This document shows, in pieces, positions 1 through 9,223 of a stretch of 29,067 nt of DNA. Source of the stretch: a virus; the IMG/VR virus record IMGVR_UViG_3300028176_000014, positions 1 to 29,067 of that record; one strand, given 5' to 3'. The stretch's first letter is position 1; the number at the start of each line of letters is the position of its first letter. The position numbers were made by a program, and so were the translations under genes. The notes below the pieces were generated by a model. That model did not search any database. It was not told where the DNA came from and worked only from the letters and a program-made list of their open reading frames with translations.

Positions 1-8
1 ATAGCATC

Positions 9-647
9 ATGGACTTTCTATATCTGTATAAGAATAAAGTACATTGTTCTGAGGGTGGATTTACTCTTCCGGAAGTTAAAAAGATATGGAATAACGATAA
101 GACTGGGAAGGAGAAATCATATTTTAATGATGTTATAACTGGGATCTACTTTATTTATAAACCCAGGGGAATATTTTGGAACAAACCAGTAGAGGAAAGG
201 ATAGTAAAAGTTAATAAGGATTATCTAAAGAACTCCAAATGGGATGATATAGTGCGTAGGGATGGTGTAGATGCTCTTATTGAGATCTACAGAGATCTTA
301 CCCTTACTATTAATGAACGTATGATAGAGGGCATTAAAAATGATTTTATCGAGATAAGTAAAGTAATGGATAAACTGCCAATGTTAGTAAAATATAATCT
401 TAAAACCACTATTAATGTTTCTACTGAGGATGGGGTAATTCATCAGGTTCCGGTAGATCGGGAGATTGAAATTCCTAATATGAAGAAGAAGGAAGAACTT
501 TACGAGAGTTGGTTGTCTATGAGTAAGATGATAAAACAGGTAGAGGATAACCTAAAGATTGAAGAGGTTGATAGAGTAAAAGAGGAAGCAGAAAAAAGAA
601 TGTTTGACAGTAGAGAAAATTACGAACAACCAGAAGAATTGAGTTAA
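9..647 (+). CDS. TerL-upstream protein, candidate terminase small subunit (212 aa, possibly 5'-partial)
   Basis: This is a 212-residue protein encoded directly upstream of TerL; its TAA stop overlaps the TerL ATG by one base, so the two are translationally coupled. The frame is open to the left edge of the window, so the true start may lie outside it. The N-terminal part (residues 1-95) is basic and aromatic. The C-terminal third (about 155-212) is highly charged and predicted helical. I see no clear helix-turn-helix motif. A gene immediately before TerL is classically the small terminase subunit, which recognises DNA and regulates the TerL motor, and that is the basis for the call. It is a guess from position. 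Another DNA-packaging accessory protein is equally possible. Confidence 0.5.
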   Translation: MDFLYLYKNKVHCSEGGFTLPEVKKIWNNDKTGKEKSYFNDVITGIYFIYKPRGIFWNKPVEERIVKVNKDYLKNSKWDDIVRRDGVDALIEIYRDLTLTINERMIEGIKNDFIEISKVMDKLPMLVKYNLKTTINVSTEDGVIHQVPVDREIEIPNMKKKEELYESWLSMSKMIKQVEDNLKIEEVDRVKEEAEKRMFDSRENYEQPEELS

Positions 648-2755
648 TGTTATTTGTACAAACTAACCGATTTTCACCAGTGATTTTTGAGAACGATGTT
701 CCTCATGAGAAAGATTTATATTTTGTTAAACCAGAAGATATACCTACTAAAAAAGTAGAGTATGATAAATTTATCCGGAATTACATAAAAGATTCCGCAT
801 GGTGGTTAAAACAACGTAACCGATGCAAAAAAGGATATGCTGTCAAAAAGGCAGTAATATGGGAAGGTGGTGACGTATTTGTTGACGGCATCAATATGAT
901 TGTTCAACCTAATGGCGATAGATACATTCCTCATCTGGATTATATGGTTAAATGCAATAGTGAAGATCCAAGATACGGGGACCTGGATATAACAGAAAAA
1001 CATTATTTTTATCTAAACTTTTGGAAGATCTCTTGTGAAAATAAATTCACAGGACGAAAAGATCTTCTTCATCCGGATTTTACAGATCTCTCATGGGAGA
1101 ATTGGATGCTTCGGAAAAAGTCATGGAGAGAAGAGAAAGATATTGCCTGGCTAAAATGTAGACAACGGGGAATGTCAGAAGAGGAAGCCTGTGACACCGG
1201 ATATGATTTCCTTTTCTATAATGATTGTCAAATAGCTATTGTAGGAGGTCAGGAGTATTATAATGAGAATACTTTTAAGATGGTTAAACGTGGAGTATAT
1301 CAACTCTACAATACACAATTCTGGAAAGATATAAAAAAAGATAACGATGAGATCTTCTCTACCAAAAATACAGGTATGGAAGTATATTCTCGTACTGCAA
1401 AGAATAACTCTCAGGTATGTAGTGGATTAAATTCATTAGTTAAACTTCACCTGGAGGAAATAGGTATCATGCCTAAAGGTTTATCTGGAGAGATAGCATC
1501 TGCAGTAAAACCATCTATTAAAACAAGAGGGACCCATAGAACGGGATTTATAGTTTATACAGGTACTTCCGGCAAGTTCGATTCTAATTCCGGGAATGTA
1601 GAATTAGGAGTAGCAGATATAGAGAAGATGCTTTATAATCCTGATTCATTTGATTTATTATCGGTTCCAAATACTTATGATAAGGATGTAGAACTTGGGA
1701 CTGTGATAGCATGTTTTATTCCCGCATGGAAGTTTCGTATTCGTGATGATGATGGTAATTCCTTAAAGAAACAATCATTAGAAGATGTCGCAAAAGAAAG
1801 AGCATCTAAGAAACCAGATGAACGTGCAGAACTTATTCTCTTCGAACCTCTCATCACACAGGAGATGTTTAATACTACTAAGGGGGGATATTTTGGCGAA
1901 CAGATAATCTTTCATCTTAATACTGCACGTAGTGCTATTGTAACACATAGAAATAAACAAGTTGTAGAACGGGGTCGCCTTGAATGGTTAAACCCAAGAG
2001 ACCGTATGGCTGGAGTAGAATGGGAACCCGATAATGAAAATGGATTAATTTATATCGCAGAACATCCACAGAGGGATCGTGATAATAATGTAATACCTGA
2101 TCTTTATAATCTGGGAACGGACTCTTATGATTTTGATACAGCTAATACGTCTACTTCAAAATTAGCATGTCTTGCCTATAAGGGATATAATCATACTCTT
2201 CCTTTTGGCGAAGGTGGAGTATACAATAATTTCGTAGCAACTTATCTTGATAGACCAGGGGAAGAACTGGGGGGCAGAGAAGTTGCATATGATAATGCAG
2301 CAAAACTTACTATTTATTACCAGGGATATAATCTTATTGAGTATTCGAAAATCCTGATCTTTAAATATTTTGAAGATATTGGATTGGAGGGATATCTTAA
2401 ACCAAGACCAGATTTTGTTATATCTCAACAGGTAGAGAGATCGGAAGTAAGTAATAAATATGGATATCCCGGGGCACTTGTACCACAAGGATTAAAAGTA
2501 CTTCGGGATTGGATGGCAACAACAGAGAACATCTATAATTGCCGATTCGAAGAATTACTAAAAGCCTGGGCTAAATTTAAACTTTCAAAGAATTATAATT
2601 GTGATATCACTATTGGAGCTATGCTATGTGCAGTTGCTTCCGAAAATGACATGATACAATTACGTGAACCATCTCGAGATGAGATAAAAAAAGTAATGAG
2701 AACTTTTAGGGGATACAAGACAGTAAATGGAATATTAACTTCGATATACTCATAA
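647..2755 (+). CDS. terL: Terminase large subunit (ATPase + RNase H-like nuclease)
   Basis: This is a 702-aa packaging motor that would dock on the portal, pump DNA into the head using ATP and cut concatemers. The N-terminal ATPase has a divergent Walker A at residues 170-178 (KCRQRGMSE) in place of GxxxxGK[ST], followed by a hydrophobic strand ending in IAIVGG. The Walker B strand is LHLEE with E270 and E271. The C-terminal RNase H-like nuclease shows the first acidic motif GTDSYDFD (D492) and a last acidic motif with D653 before an alanine-rich helix. Length and the portal gene 4 bp downstream fit the family. Arg/Ser-type Walker A variants are known in TerL of P22-like, N4-like and crAss-like phages. 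The start is fixed by the one-base overlap with the upstream stop codon. Confidence 0.9.
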   Translation: MLFVQTNRFSPVIFENDVPHEKDLYFVKPEDIPTKKVEYDKFIRNYIKDSAWWLKQRNRCKKGYAVKKAVIWEGGDVFVDGINMIVQPNGDRYIPHLDYMVKCNSEDPRYGDLDITEKHYFYLNFWKISCENKFTGRKDLLHPDFTDLSWENWMLRKKSWREEKDIAWLKCRQRGMSEEEACDTGYDFLFYNDCQIAIVGGQEYYNENTFKMVKRGVYQLYNTQFWKDIKKDNDEIFSTKNTGMEVYSRTAKNNSQVCSGLNSLVKLHLEEIGIMPKGLSGEIASAVKPSIKTRGTHRTGFIVYTGTSGKFDSNSGNVELGVADIEKMLYNPDSFDLLSVPNTYDKDVELGTVIACFIPAWKFRIRDDDGNSLKKQSLEDVAKERASKKPDERAELILFEPLITQEMFNTTKGGYFGEQIIFHLNTARSAIVTHRNKQVVERGRLEWLNPRDRMAGVEWEPDNENGLIYIAEHPQRDRDNNVIPDLYNLGTDSYDFDTANTSTSKLACLAYKGYNHTLPFGEGGVYNNFVATYLDRPGEELGGREVAYDNAAKLTIYYQGYNLIEYSKILIFKYFEDIGLEGYLKPRPDFVISQQVERSEVSNKYGYPGALVPQGLKVLRDWMATTENIYNCRFEELLKAWAKFKLSKNYNCDITIGAMLCAVASENDMIQLREPSRDEIKKVMRTFRGYKTVNGILTSIYS

Positions 2756-2759
2756 CGAG

Positions 2760-5429
2760 ATGAATATTGATATCAATGCTTTATCCAAAACGGATGCCGG
2801 AAGAAAACAAATTCTTGCTCAATTCTCACAGGTAACTACTGGGATTGATAGAAGAAATGATTCCTTATGTTGGGATATGTATAACAATGAACATAAAGAA
2901 TCGGAATATGACTATTTAAGAAAATATGGTGATTATGAATTACCAGCTCATGTAGTACACATTCCCAAACAACGTCCCTATATTGACTATTTAACTTCAC
3001 GTCAAATAGATCGACCATATGTGTTCTCAGTAACCGCAGTAGATAAGAAATCTCTGGAAAGAAAACATGAGAACCGCATAAAGAAACAGATAGAGATTTA
3101 TATTGCTACCTATAAACAACGACATACAATAATCTCTGCACAGATTCAGAAATTGAATCAACAGGCACAGATGTTATCTCAACAGGTACAGTCTGGTGAT
3201 CCTAATGATCCCGAACAGGCTCAGGCTATGCAACAGGCACAGATGATCCTGCCACAGATACTACAAGCTATTGACAATGCCAAAACAGAACTTACAGATG
3301 TCCAGATCCTAAATGATAAGGGTATGGAGAAGATGAAAAAGTTCCAGGATGCATCTGATAGAGAAATTATGGAGATCTGGGCACAAGTAGCATGCAGATC
3401 TTTGCGTAAAAGTTTAAACATAAAACAGAAATCTACACAGAATTTTATCAATGCCTGTGTCAGTGGCAAGGAAGCATATTATGTAGATTACCGCCCCGGA
3501 GACAAAACTATTGTATTTCGTTCATTAACACCTCACATGGTATTCTATCAATCTATTGATGATATCCAATGGATACAGGATTTAGACTGGGTGGGATTCG
3601 AAGAATATATGTCACCTACCGACGTAATGTCAGAGTTTGGATCACGTATGTCAGATGATGAACAAAAGACTATTACTTCTGGTAATTTTACATTGTCTAA
3701 TTTTAATACAGGTAAGGGGACTTTTATTGCAGGACCAGGAAACAAGGTATATGATTCGGGTAAGAATGTATCTGGTTATGTCTCTTCTGGTTCCTTGAGA
3801 GGTAATGACGGGGTATCTGTAAAAAGAGTATGGTGGTTAGCAGAGGCAACTCCTACCGCTATTAAAAAACCTAATCCATATAGAAAGGGGAAATATTTCA
3901 CTAATATTATCCCTCCGGATGATACAAAACCAATCATTGATGAATCGGAATATAAATATAATACTCACGAAAGAAAATACATTCATAGAGAAAAAGAAGG
4001 AATACAATACGAAGGCAAGAATGTAAGAGTCTTTAATTCAAATAAAAACGAATATGTAGATCGTAGAATCCGTTATGATCGGTATAAGGGAGTTATTATA
4101 AATAATCAGATATTTATTTCAGAAAAAGATATTCAGGTTCGGGACGTAGATAATCTATCAAAGAATTATCTTCCAATAGTAGGTCCTACTTTTAACAATA
4201 TTACCTATCAACCTTATTCCCTTATTTGGGCCACTAAGGACCTGCAGAAGTCCTACAATATAGTTTTCTACCATCGTGCCCTGATGATGGCTGTAGCAGG
4301 TGCTAAATCCTTCCTAATGGACAATGTACAGAAGCCAACTGGTATGAGTGACCAGGAATGGGAATATAAGAAGAAATTAGGGACCATAGAGATAGAAACA
4401 AGGAAGAAAGGTGTAGGATCTGTACCAGCAACCTTCAATCAATTTCAGGTTATAGATATGAGTCTATCCGCATCTATACAGTATTTTGATGCAATATTAG
4501 AGTCTATCGATAATCAGATAGGACTTATTATGGGAGTTACCCGTCCGGCCATGGGACAGGTACAGAATACAGATCAGGTGGGAACATTCCAATTATCACA
4601 GAGAAGTACCCTTCTTATTACACAGGTACTTTATGATAAACATGATGAGATCGAACGTCAGGCACTATTACAAATGCTTCGTTTGGCTAAGAACTTTCTC
4701 CTGGATGAAGATACTATTATGCAGACTATTAATCCGGATGGCACAGAAGATCTTGTTCGTATTCCTGCAGGTGCTCTTAAAAATGCAGACTTTGACTTCA
4801 TTGTACAGAGTAACTCTAAAGAAGAGAACTCCAGAATAGAACTCATGCAGTTTGCAATGAATAATTATAAAGCTGGTATGCTTCCTTTTCATAACTTTGT
4901 ATCAATGTATAATACAGAGAGTCTTAAGGAGCTTGAATTAATGTCTATCTACTTTGCAGAAGAGTCCCAGAGACTTGCCATGGAATCCAGACAAGCAGAG
5001 GGTGAACAGATTGCTGCAGTAGAGGATAAGAAGTCACAACTTGCAATACAGATGGCTGAATTTTCAGAGAAGATGAAACAGGATACTGAGAAAATGAAAA
5101 TTCAGTGGGAACAGAGTAAGAAAGAAAGTGATGATGCATTTAAACAGAAAGAATTAGAACTGAAGGCAAAAGAACTTGAGCAAAAAGCACTGGAACTTGA
5201 ACAGACTAAATATCTGGAACTCTTTAAACTTTCCAATACAAAAGAGAGTGAAGATAATGTTATCATGGAAAACCAGAGAGCTACAAACATAGATGCTCAA
5301 ATACGGATGTTCGAAATCCAATTGCAAGAGATCCAGGCACATTTAAAGAAAGATACAGACGAGAAAAAGATTAACGTAGAGCATGAAAAAGCCAGGAAGA
5401 TGGTAAAGGAACACGTTAGTAATCTATAA
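2760..5429 (+). CDS. Portal protein with long coiled-coil insertions (889 aa)
   Basis: This is the dodecameric vertex protein through which DNA enters and leaves the head. Evidence is its place directly after TerL (4-bp gap), its large size, and a conserved-looking core near residue 591 (MGVTRPAMGQVQNTDQVGTF) followed by helical, arginine-rich sequence typical of podovirus portals. The N-terminal stretch TSRQIDRPYVFSV also resembles crAss-like portals. Residues about 127-180 form a glutamine-rich helical insertion. Residues about 720-860 are a long, strongly heptad-patterned charged helix (repeats such as KELELKAKELEQKALELEQ), which would be the portal barrel or an extended C-terminal coil. 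At 889 aa it is long compared with tailed-phage portals of roughly 450-750 aa. The family assignment is inferred from motifs and context. Confidence 0.82.
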   Translation: MNIDINALSKTDAGRKQILAQFSQVTTGIDRRNDSLCWDMYNNEHKESEYDYLRKYGDYELPAHVVHIPKQRPYIDYLTSRQIDRPYVFSVTAVDKKSLERKHENRIKKQIEIYIATYKQRHTIISAQIQKLNQQAQMLSQQVQSGDPNDPEQAQAMQQAQMILPQILQAIDNAKTELTDVQILNDKGMEKMKKFQDASDREIMEIWAQVACRSLRKSLNIKQKSTQNFINACVSGKEAYYVDYRPGDKTIVFRSLTPHMVFYQSIDDIQWIQDLDWVGFEEYMSPTDVMSEFGSRMSDDEQKTITSGNFTLSNFNTGKGTFIAGPGNKVYDSGKNVSGYVSSGSLRGNDGVSVKRVWWLAEATPTAIKKPNPYRKGKYFTNIIPPDDTKPIIDESEYKYNTHERKYIHREKEGIQYEGKNVRVFNSNKNEYVDRRIRYDRYKGVIINNQIFISEKDIQVRDVDNLSKNYLPIVGPTFNNITYQPYSLIWATKDLQKSYNIVFYHRALMMAVAGAKSFLMDNVQKPTGMSDQEWEYKKKLGTIEIETRKKGVGSVPATFNQFQVIDMSLSASIQYFDAILESIDNQIGLIMGVTRPAMGQVQNTDQVGTFQLSQRSTLLITQVLYDKHDEIERQALLQMLRLAKNFLLDEDTIMQTINPDGTEDLVRIPAGALKNADFDFIVQSNSKEENSRIELMQFAMNNYKAGMLPFHNFVSMYNTESLKELELMSIYFAEESQRLAMESRQAEGEQIAAVEDKKSQLAIQMAEFSEKMKQDTEKMKIQWEQSKKESDDAFKQKELELKAKELEQKALELEQTKYLELFKLSNTKESEDNVIMENQRATNIDAQIRMFEIQLQEIQAHLKKDTDEKKINVEHEKARKMVKEHVSNL

Positions 5430-5431
5430 TA

Positions 5432-5758
5432 ATGGCAATAGTTGTTGATCGAAGGTATTTAGAACACTTAATAGATATTTTAGAAGATGGTGATACTATT
5501 GATCCAGAACTTCGTATCAATATGATTGCCCAGGGTAGAAGGTTAGTGCAGGTTGAAGTGTATAAAGAAAATGGGAAACTTAATGGTCGTCCGAGTAAAT
5601 CAAAAGAAGAACGATCTGTGACATTTGAGAAACCACAACCACAGATTAAATTTTGTGAGTTTCTATCTCAGTTTAACCTTCTAAGTTTAAAAAGAAAAAA
5701 AGAAAAGAAAATTATTGAAAATGAAAAACAACAACTCTCTATTGACTTCAACTTTTAG
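5432..5758 (+). CDS. Small basic protein of unknown function (108 aa)
   Basis: The gene starts 2 bp after the portal stop and ends with TAG, so it is part of the packaging/head operon. The protein has an acidic first half (YLEHLIDILEDGDTIDPEL) and a lysine/arginine-rich second half. It contains an NGRPSKSKEE segment that loosely resembles an AT-hook core (GRP), and the last residues QQLSIDFNF resemble a bacterial sliding-clamp-binding hexapeptide (QxxLxF-like). I do not recognise a family. Small proteins in this slot between portal and scaffold are common in crAss-like genomes, but their role is not evident from sequence. The DNA-binding idea is inference from composition only. Confidence 0.6.
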   Translation: MAIVVDRRYLEHLIDILEDGDTIDPELRINMIAQGRRLVQVEVYKENGKLNGRPSKSKEERSVTFEKPQPQIKFCEFLSQFNLLSLKRKKEKKIIENEKQQLSIDFNF

Positions 5759-5793
5759 GAACTAATATTTTTACAATCTAATATAAAAAACAG

Positions 5794-6798
5794 ATGACAG
5801 AACAACAGCAAACACCTCCAGTAGAAACTCCTGACCAGATATCGGACAGGATTGAGGCAGTATTAATGGATAAGGATGTACAGGAACCTGTAGTTATCCT
5901 AGGAGAAACAGATAAACCAATAGTAGAAGAAGCACCGCCTCCTGCACCTATTGTGCCAGACCCAAATGTTTTTAAGAGTAACTATACAAATGTATGGAGT
6001 GACCTAAAGGCAAATGGTGCAACGATTGATCCTGAATTTGAAAAAGGAAACTTTGGAGAAGGTATTACAGAACTCCAGGCATTACAAAAAGTAATTCTGG
6101 AGAACAATAAACCTACAATCGAAGATCCATTTGTAAAAGGGTATATCGAAACTCCTGTTGAAAAGAGAGAAGAATACATTAAGAATTATAATGAGATAGA
6201 TCGGATCATTGCTCTTTCTACAGATGAATTCTTAAAAACAAAGTATGAGAGTATAAAAGATGATAAAGGAGAGAGGGTGTATACTGATGAAGATATCAGT
6301 CAGCATCTCACAACCAGATCGAAGATTGAGAAGGACAGGGAAGCTGCAAATGATCGTATGAATCTTGTTCAACAGAGACAACAGGCACTTGCAGGACCTA
6401 CCTATACCCAAGAAGAAATTAATCAACAAATAATACAAGTTAATGATTCCAGGATGAAACTTCTGGAACCATTGTTTGCGGAAGAACAATCACTGACGGA
6501 TATCGGAGGAATTCCATATACTCCTGAACTGAAAAATTCTTTCCAAGATAACTTCACTAAACTTAATCGGATCAATCCTAAAACAGGAGACCCGTATTTA
6601 TTTACCTTCCTGGAAGATCCTAAAAATCTTCGGGATATTATTCGTGCCTATACACTTGTACAAAGTGATGGGTTGCCAACGTATCTTTCAACCTTCAAGG
6701 AAGATTTTAAAGAAAGTACGTTCAACAAATTAGATATAAATCCAAAACCAAAACCAGGTTCGTCAACATTTACTGTTGCTACGACTCCTGAACCCTAA
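5794..6798 (+). CDS. Candidate head scaffolding protein (334 aa)
   Basis: This is an acidic, largely helical protein just upstream of the major capsid gene, the usual place for an internal scaffold that guides procapsid assembly and then leaves or is degraded. Residues 1-60 are proline- and acid-rich and probably disordered. Residues about 110-230 are charged helices with a glutamine-rich part (NLVQQRQQAL). The C-terminus is a short Pro/Lys linker (KPKPKPGSS). There are no membrane segments and no recognisable enzyme motif. I chose the ATG that follows a 35-bp A+T-rich spacer. The function is inferred from position and composition. A head-maturation protein with no catalytic motif is an alternative. 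Confidence 0.5.
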   Translation: MTEQQQTPPVETPDQISDRIEAVLMDKDVQEPVVILGETDKPIVEEAPPPAPIVPDPNVFKSNYTNVWSDLKANGATIDPEFEKGNFGEGITELQALQKVILENNKPTIEDPFVKGYIETPVEKREEYIKNYNEIDRIIALSTDEFLKTKYESIKDDKGERVYTDEDISQHLTTRSKIEKDREAANDRMNLVQQRQQALAGPTYTQEEINQQIIQVNDSRMKLLEPLFAEEQSLTDIGGIPYTPELKNSFQDNFTKLNRINPKTGDPYLFTFLEDPKNLRDIIRAYTLVQSDGLPTYLSTFKEDFKESTFNKLDINPKPKPGSSTFTVATTPEP

Positions 6799-6821
6799 TG
6801 TTCGAAAAGAATTAGGAGGTT
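6791..6821 (+). promoter_or_regulatory. Hairpin spanning the end of the scaffold gene, before the capsid gene
   Basis: AACCCTAAT (6791-6799) can pair with ATTAGG-AG-GTT (6811-6821), giving nine base pairs with a two-base bulge and an 11-nt loop. The hairpin contains the scaffold stop codon. No U-tract follows, so it is not a good terminator. An AGGAGG sits in the 3' arm, about 35 nt before the capsid ATG, too far away to serve as its ribosome site. It may be an mRNA-stabilising or processing element for the highly expressed capsid transcript. This is seen in the sequence; the function is inferred. Confidence 0.25.
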
Positions 6822-6854
6822 GAACTGTACTTATAATATTAAACTATTACTACA

Positions 6855-8321
6855 ATGAGACTATTACCTGGACAACCCCAAGACGTTGTTGGTGAAAGCA
6901 TTACCAGTTATTCCTTGATGAGGGCAGCCGTGAACAATCCGGATATGCTTGCAAGGGTATGGCAAGTTTTCAACGATGAAGATACTTCTCCTCTTTCTGC
7001 AATCTTAGCTGATCGTGGATATTTTTCTAAGGGATTACGTGTTGGTACATGGAATGATAAATTCCGTGCAGTAGGATCTAACCATGTTATGTATCCTATC
7101 GCTTCTTCTGAAAAACGTAAATTTCGTGTTGCTGAGAATGCAAATGGAATCACGTTTTATTCTGCCGCCTATCCGACTAAACCTGGATATAAAGGAACTC
7201 CTTTTTATGTTTACTTTGATTCTAATTGGGCACGTCCTAAAGAAGCTATCGAATTAAATGATAACCGTACAAAGGTTTACTGTTATGATCCCCAAGAACC
7301 TATCGAAGTAGATGGTGTTTGGAGATATGAAGTTAAACTTGTGACTGGTAATCCGGAAGCATATGTTGATCCTCAGTTGTTAGAAAAAGGATCAGAAGCT
7401 GCTGCCATGTATACCATTTACGAACAGGACTTCTCAGAAACAGGATCGGAATCCTATACTTTTGATGGATGGGGTCATACCTATCTTACTTTGCAACGTG
7501 TCAAAATGTCATTCTCTGGTACTGCCGAAGCAATGAAAACTGACAAACAGTGGTTTGCTTATCAGAGTGCAAAGGGAAATAAAGTATCTACTTATATCGA
7601 GTATGCTGAAAAGATAATGTATAAGAAAGCAGCTCGTTATCATGAGTATCAACTTATCAATGGTGAATGTACTGTTAACGTAAATGATGGTTCTGTCTTT
7701 TTAAAAGATAAGAATGGTCGTGAACAGTTAGCAGGTGCAGGATTACTTTTTGGTGGAGATGGTGCTATTGAACGTCCTATGACTTCTCAGGGATGGACAA
7801 AGAAATTCCTGGAGTCTTTAATGCGCGATATTGATGTTCGTAGTGGGAAAGATGGGAAGAAAGAAGCCGTATTGTTATGCGGTATTGATTCTCTCTATGA
7901 TTTCAATTCGAAGATGGCTGAATGGGGTTTTGTAACGAAAGATAACAATGTAGAGGGTGTTGGAGCCGATAAAGGTGTCAATATGACCTACAGTTATTAT
8001 GAGATTGCAGGAGTCCGTATTATCCCTCAGAGATATCGTGGATTAGATGATCCTATGCGTCCTACAAAATATACTGCTTCCGGTCATCCTCGTGGTGGAT
8101 GGGATGGTATTATGGTTCCTCTTGGATTGACTGCACAAGGAGATTCAAATGTGGAACTCATTCAACTTCGTCCTCCTGTAAGTGGTACTGTAACAGGTAT
8201 GAATAAAGGTGGAGATGGAATGTCATCTAGTGTTGATGGTGAATCAAGACATTATCTGTGGCAGGATGGGATCATTGCACGTGTTCCTATTTATCGTCTT
8301 TATATGCCTTATTCCGCATAA
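6855..8321 (+). CDS. Major capsid protein (HK97-fold candidate, 488 aa)
   Basis: This is the main shell subunit of the head. Support comes from its size, its position after TerL-portal-scaffold, and sequence character: a mixed alpha/beta protein with an N-terminal segment (MRAAVNNPDMLARVWQ), a region resembling an HK97 E-loop with aromatic residues around residue 100-130, and a C-terminal SSSVDGESRHYLW...IIARVPIY block that resembles crAss-like capsid proteins. Arginine is CGT in 19 of 26 cases, whereas a 21-arginine tail gene in the window uses CGT only 4 times and mainly AGA; this fits a very highly expressed protein. There is no cleavable prodomain or protease gene nearby. The ATG follows a 56-nt untranslated spacer. 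The fold is assigned from context, not from alignment. Confidence 0.8.
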   Translation: MRLLPGQPQDVVGESITSYSLMRAAVNNPDMLARVWQVFNDEDTSPLSAILADRGYFSKGLRVGTWNDKFRAVGSNHVMYPIASSEKRKFRVAENANGITFYSAAYPTKPGYKGTPFYVYFDSNWARPKEAIELNDNRTKVYCYDPQEPIEVDGVWRYEVKLVTGNPEAYVDPQLLEKGSEAAAMYTIYEQDFSETGSESYTFDGWGHTYLTLQRVKMSFSGTAEAMKTDKQWFAYQSAKGNKVSTYIEYAEKIMYKKAARYHEYQLINGECTVNVNDGSVFLKDKNGREQLAGAGLLFGGDGAIERPMTSQGWTKKFLESLMRDIDVRSGKDGKKEAVLLCGIDSLYDFNSKMAEWGFVTKDNNVEGVGADKGVNMTYSYYEIAGVRIIPQRYRGLDDPMRPTKYTASGHPRGGWDGIMVPLGLTAQGDSNVELIQLRPPVSGTVTGMNKGGDGMSSSVDGESRHYLWQDGIIARVPIYRLYMPYSA

Positions 8322-8344
8322 TTAACTTTTAAATAAAGAATCAG

Positions 8345-9223
8345 ATGTCAGAAAAAGAAAAAGAAACGAAAAGGGTAGTGGCACAGAAAGTTCGTTTTGT
8401 GTCACAGGATAAAAGGTATCAGAGGATGCCTTATCCGTTTACCGTTGCTGTTAGTGAATCTTCACAGAAGTTTGTAACAGGACAAGAGAATATTCTTACT
8501 GAGGACCAGATGAGGGGAAAGGATACTGCACCAAAATTAACTGCAGATCAACGTAGGCAGTTACAGATGGGGACTACACCTTTTATCATTCATCCGGACA
8601 ATGTTTATAATCTACAAGCTTTAAGGACTTTTAATATTTCCTATGAGCAATTTGGAGATGATGAGACAACCAGAGAATATCTTGTTCCTCGTGACTGGGC
8701 AGAATATAACTTCTTCCTGAAACAAATGCAAGTTGCACCTAATAAGGAATCTTACCAGGTCAATAAACATTTCTTTTATTTGGAAGATAAGGAAAAGGAA
8801 GCTCAGGGAGAACTTCAAGAAGTTGACAAACAATGGGACGCTGAGAATTTTGTTCGTTCAGAGATGTCATCAGATAGGTATAAAGATATAATCCTTTTGA
8901 TGAACTTTGAGGTAGCAGGATTTCTTATGGATCCCAGGGTTATGACAGATATTACTATTCGTACTCAGGTATTCAAAGCTTGCAGAGAGCATCCTGATGT
9001 AGTACTTAAACTAAAAGGTGAAGGGAATACAGTTTTATTGTTCGTCCTTAAGCTTTTATATCACAAAATGATTGAACGTAGGCATGGGACAGATTTCTAT
9101 GCAGGGGAGACTTTTGTGGGATCTACATTAGAATCTGTAAAGAATTGGTGTACTGATACAAAGAACTCTCAACTTGTAACAAAGTGGGGAGTAATGATTG
9201 AAGAAAAAGAGGGTAAAAAATGA
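8345..9223 (+). CDS. Unknown head-region protein following the capsid gene (292 aa)
   Basis: The gene lies 23 bp after the capsid gene and its stop overlaps the next start as ATGA. The N-terminal 60 residues are basic and extended (RVVAQKVRFVSQDKRY, PFTVAVSESS). The middle (about 155-180) is a charged helix. The C-terminal half is helical and contains LLFVLKLLYHKMIERRHGTDFYAGETF. I recognise no family. Position suggests a capsid-binding or head-completion protein. The last codons GGT AAA AAA TGA form an A6 run directly before the stop, with the next gene in the -1 frame. Confidence 0.6.
   Translation: MSEKEKETKRVVAQKVRFVSQDKRYQRMPYPFTVAVSESSQKFVTGQENILTEDQMRGKDTAPKLTADQRRQLQMGTTPFIIHPDNVYNLQALRTFNISYEQFGDDETTREYLVPRDWAEYNFFLKQMQVAPNKESYQVNKHFFYLEDKEKEAQGELQEVDKQWDAENFVRSEMSSDRYKDIILLMNFEVAGFLMDPRVMTDITIRTQVFKACREHPDVVLKLKGEGNTVLLFVLKLLYHKMIERRHGTDFYAGETFVGSTLESVKNWCTDTKNSQLVTKWGVMIEEKEGKK

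Noticed and set aside
806-1003. Reverse-strand open frames throughout the window, e.g. 806-1003, 2162-2488, 11723-12148, 19732-20070
   Set aside because: All lie opposite long, well-supported + strand genes, lack recognisable protein features and look like shadows of those genes.
5061-5220. DNA repeats in the 3' part of the portal gene
   Set aside because: The similarity of short units comes from a heptad-patterned coiled coil (KELEQKALELEQ type), not from a tandem DNA repeat.
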